This document shows, one piece after another, positions 62,703 through 64,000 of a DNA stretch of 64,000 nt. The DNA is taken from contig CAYJFY010000001.1 of assembly GCA_964369755.1 (NCBI GenBank), forward strand, positions 62,001 to 126,000, written 5' to 3'. Every line of letters starts with the position of its first letter. Within the stretch, counting starts at the first letter, position 1. Made by a program: the position numbers and the translations under genes. The DNA comes from CAUPWF01 sp964369755 (GTDB lineage: Bacteria > Bacillota > Clostridia > Lachnospirales > Lachnospiraceae). Under the pieces are notes generated by a model. It saw nothing but the letters and a program-made list of their open reading frames with translations, did not search any database and was not told where the DNA came from.

Positions 62703-63677
62703 TTAACGTATCATCAAATCTCTTACGGCTTCGCTAGCTTGTTTGCCTTCAAACAACACAGCATTCACTTCATTTACAATCGGAAGTTCCACGTCATATT
62801 GTTCTCCTAACTTCTTCGCAGCCTTTGCCGAATAGACACCCTCTACCACCATTTTCACCTCTTCCATGGCTTCTTCCATGGTTTTTCCTTGTCCCATGAG
62901 GTATCCTGCTTTTCGGTTTCGACTGTGAACACTTGCACAAGTTACAATCAAGTCTCCGATTCCAGTCAATCCATTGAAGGTCTCCAATTGACCACCCATT
63001 TTCACACCCAATCGACCCATTTCAGCCACGCCACGTGTAATGAGCGCTGCCTTGGTATTGTCTCCATATCCTAGACCATCGGCTATCCCTGCCGCTAGTG
63101 CGATGACATTTTTCAAGGAACCACCAAGTTCAATTCCCTTGATATCTGTGCTTGTATATACACGAAATGTTTCGTTCTTAAATATCTGCTGCAGATACTC
63201 TGCATCTTGAATGTCTTTTGCCCCAATCACTACTGTAGTCGGTAGGTTTTTCCCTACTTCTTCAGCATGACTCGGTCCAGATAATACTGCGACTGTTGCA
63301 TTTGGTATCTCTTCTTCGATTTGCTCACTCAGAGTCATCAAGGTAGTTTCTTCGATTCCCTTGGCTACATCCACGATAATTTGTCCTTCTCGAACAAAAG
63401 GTTTCATCATTTTAGCCGTGCTTCTTGTAAATGGCGAAGGAACTGCTAAAACACAGAAATCCATGTCTTCAATCGCCTCTTGCAAGACATTGGTAATCTG
63501 AATATTCTCAGACAACTCCACACCTGGTAGCTTTGTCGCGTGTACTCTTTTCTTCTTCAGCATCTCCACTTCATCATCTAAGATAGACCATATGGTCACA
63601 TCATGTCCGTTGGTTTCTAATAGAACAGACAAGGCTGTCCCCCAACTCCCTGCACCAATCATTCCAACTTTAGCCAT
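62703..63677 (-). CDS. gpsA: Glycerol-3-phosphate dehydrogenase [NAD(P)+]
   Basis: A 324-residue enzyme making sn-glycerol-3-phosphate for phospholipids. It has the Rossmann motif MIGAGSWGTALSVLL and VLSGPSHAEEV. The catalytic Lys lies in GGSLKNVIALAAGI, and NTKAALITRG and GLTGIGDLIVT follow. ATG at 63677 has AGGAGG 6 bases upstream; an in-frame codon at 63701 lies before it. It overlaps plsY by 8 bases, a logical pair since PlsY uses its product. Confidence 0.97.
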   Translation of the reverse strand: MAKVGMIGAGSWGTALSVLLETNGHDVTIWSILDDEVEMLKKKRVHATKLPGVELSENIQITNVLQEAIEDMDFCVLAVPSPFTRSTAKMMKPFVREGQIIVDVAKGIEETTLMTLSEQIEEEIPNATVAVLSGPSHAEEVGKNLPTTVVIGAKDIQDAEYLQQIFKNETFRVYTSTDIKGIELGGSLKNVIALAAGIADGLGYGDNTKAALITRGVAEMGRLGVKMGGQLETFNGLTGIGDLIVTCASVHSRNRKAGYLMGQGKTMEEAMEEVKMVVEGVYSAKAAKKLGEQYDVELPIVNEVNAVLFEGKQASEAVRDLMIR

Positions 63678-64000
63678 TACTTGCCTCCTGCTTCTTAGCA
63701 CCTATTTTATTCTCTGTACCATTCATCAGTCTCTGTATATTCAGCTTATGTCGATAAACTGCCAATATCACAAGAAATGCAACCAGAGCATATAACTCAT
63801 ACATATGTCCCGTCGTCATAGCAAACACACCCAACACACCATTTATCACAACTCCAATTGCAAACACTGTAATCAGCACAATAGAGCCCACAGATACGTA
63901 TTTTGTAATCCCAACAACAATAAAAAATATGGTACACGCAACAATCGCAACCTTCCAATCAATAGCCAAGGCCAATCCAGCTGTTGTCGCAATTCCCTTT
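63670..64000 (-). CDS. plsY: Glycerol-3-phosphate acyltransferase PlsY, C-terminal part (runs off the window)
   Basis: The visible 3' end covers ~109 codons. It begins KGIATTAGLALAIDWKVA, which matches the PlsY GGKGVAT motif, then three hydrophobic helices and a basic tail ending KKQEASNG. PlsY transfers acyl groups from acyl-phosphate to glycerol-3-phosphate at the membrane. The stop lies within the gpsA start region (8-base overlap), so the genes are coupled. Confidence 0.93.
   Translation of the reverse strand, partial: KGIATTAGLALAIDWKVAIVACTIFFIVVGITKYVSVGSIVLITVFAIGVVINGVLGVFAMTTGHMYELYALVAFLVILAVYRHKLNIQRLMNGTENKIGAKKQEASNG

Overview
The window is a low-GC chromosomal segment from an anaerobic Firmicute, most likely a clostridium of the Lachnospiraceae. 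The evidence is AT-rich codon use, strong AGGAGG-type ribosome binding sites, a pyruvate formate-lyase with its activase and a formate channel, Bacillus/Clostridium-type LexA and Rex operators, and a YqeG/EF-P neighbourhood. No genus can be assigned from sequence alone. No gene-free stretch is longer than about 300 bases. No rRNA, tRNA, CRISPR array or complete insertion sequence was seen.

Region 1 (1-32.9 kb) is mostly housekeeping. It holds uvrBA under a LexA-type box, a DUF624 membrane protein, a very large PAS/GAF/GGDEF/EAL c-di-GMP enzyme, an aldo-keto reductase, an MFS transporter and a pfl operon. It continues with an LTA-synthase-like protein plus antiporter, gltBD, a CPBP protease, argS, a DUF815 ATPase, pheA, a Doc toxin with a RhuM-like partner, and an acyl-CoA synthetase. 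The pfl operon is striking. The large subunit stops before the glycyl-radical domain, and that domain is a separate 79-codon gene with its own ribosome binding site, followed by pflA and a formate channel. A Rex-type operator lies across the pfl promoter.

Region 2 (32.9-60.2 kb, all minus strand) is a composite of an exopolysaccharide locus and a lasso-peptide (RiPP) locus. In transcription order it reads: a response regulator broken by an in-frame stop, a soluble histidine kinase, an ABC exporter, an asparagine-synthetase-like lasso cyclase and a 45-residue lasso precursor. After a terminator come ugd, three glycosyltransferases with a radical SAM/SPASM protein, a pyruvyltransferase, a flippase, a nucleotidyltransferase, a VanZ-like protein, the priming sugar transferase, two HPr-kinase-like proteins and an acyltransferase. 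The locus ends with a Wzz-like protein, a degenerate CpsD-like ATPase, a beta-helix surface protein, a Wzy-like polymerase and, under its own promoter, the lasso genes B1 (PqqD-like) and B2 (leader peptidase). The lasso genes therefore flank and interdigitate with sugar-polymer genes. This suggests a phosphorylated and perhaps glycosylated lasso peptide, or two co-inherited surface/secretion systems.

Region 3 (60.2-64 kb) returns to housekeeping: tenA and a ThiT-like transporter (thiamine salvage), efp, yqeG, gpsA and the 3' part of plsY.

The most notable items are the naturally split pyruvate formate-lyase, the complete but dispersed lasso system with a predicted Phe1-Asp9 ring and two tail cysteines, the nonsense-interrupted regulator beside it, and a 32-bp perfect palindrome inside the RhuM-like gene.
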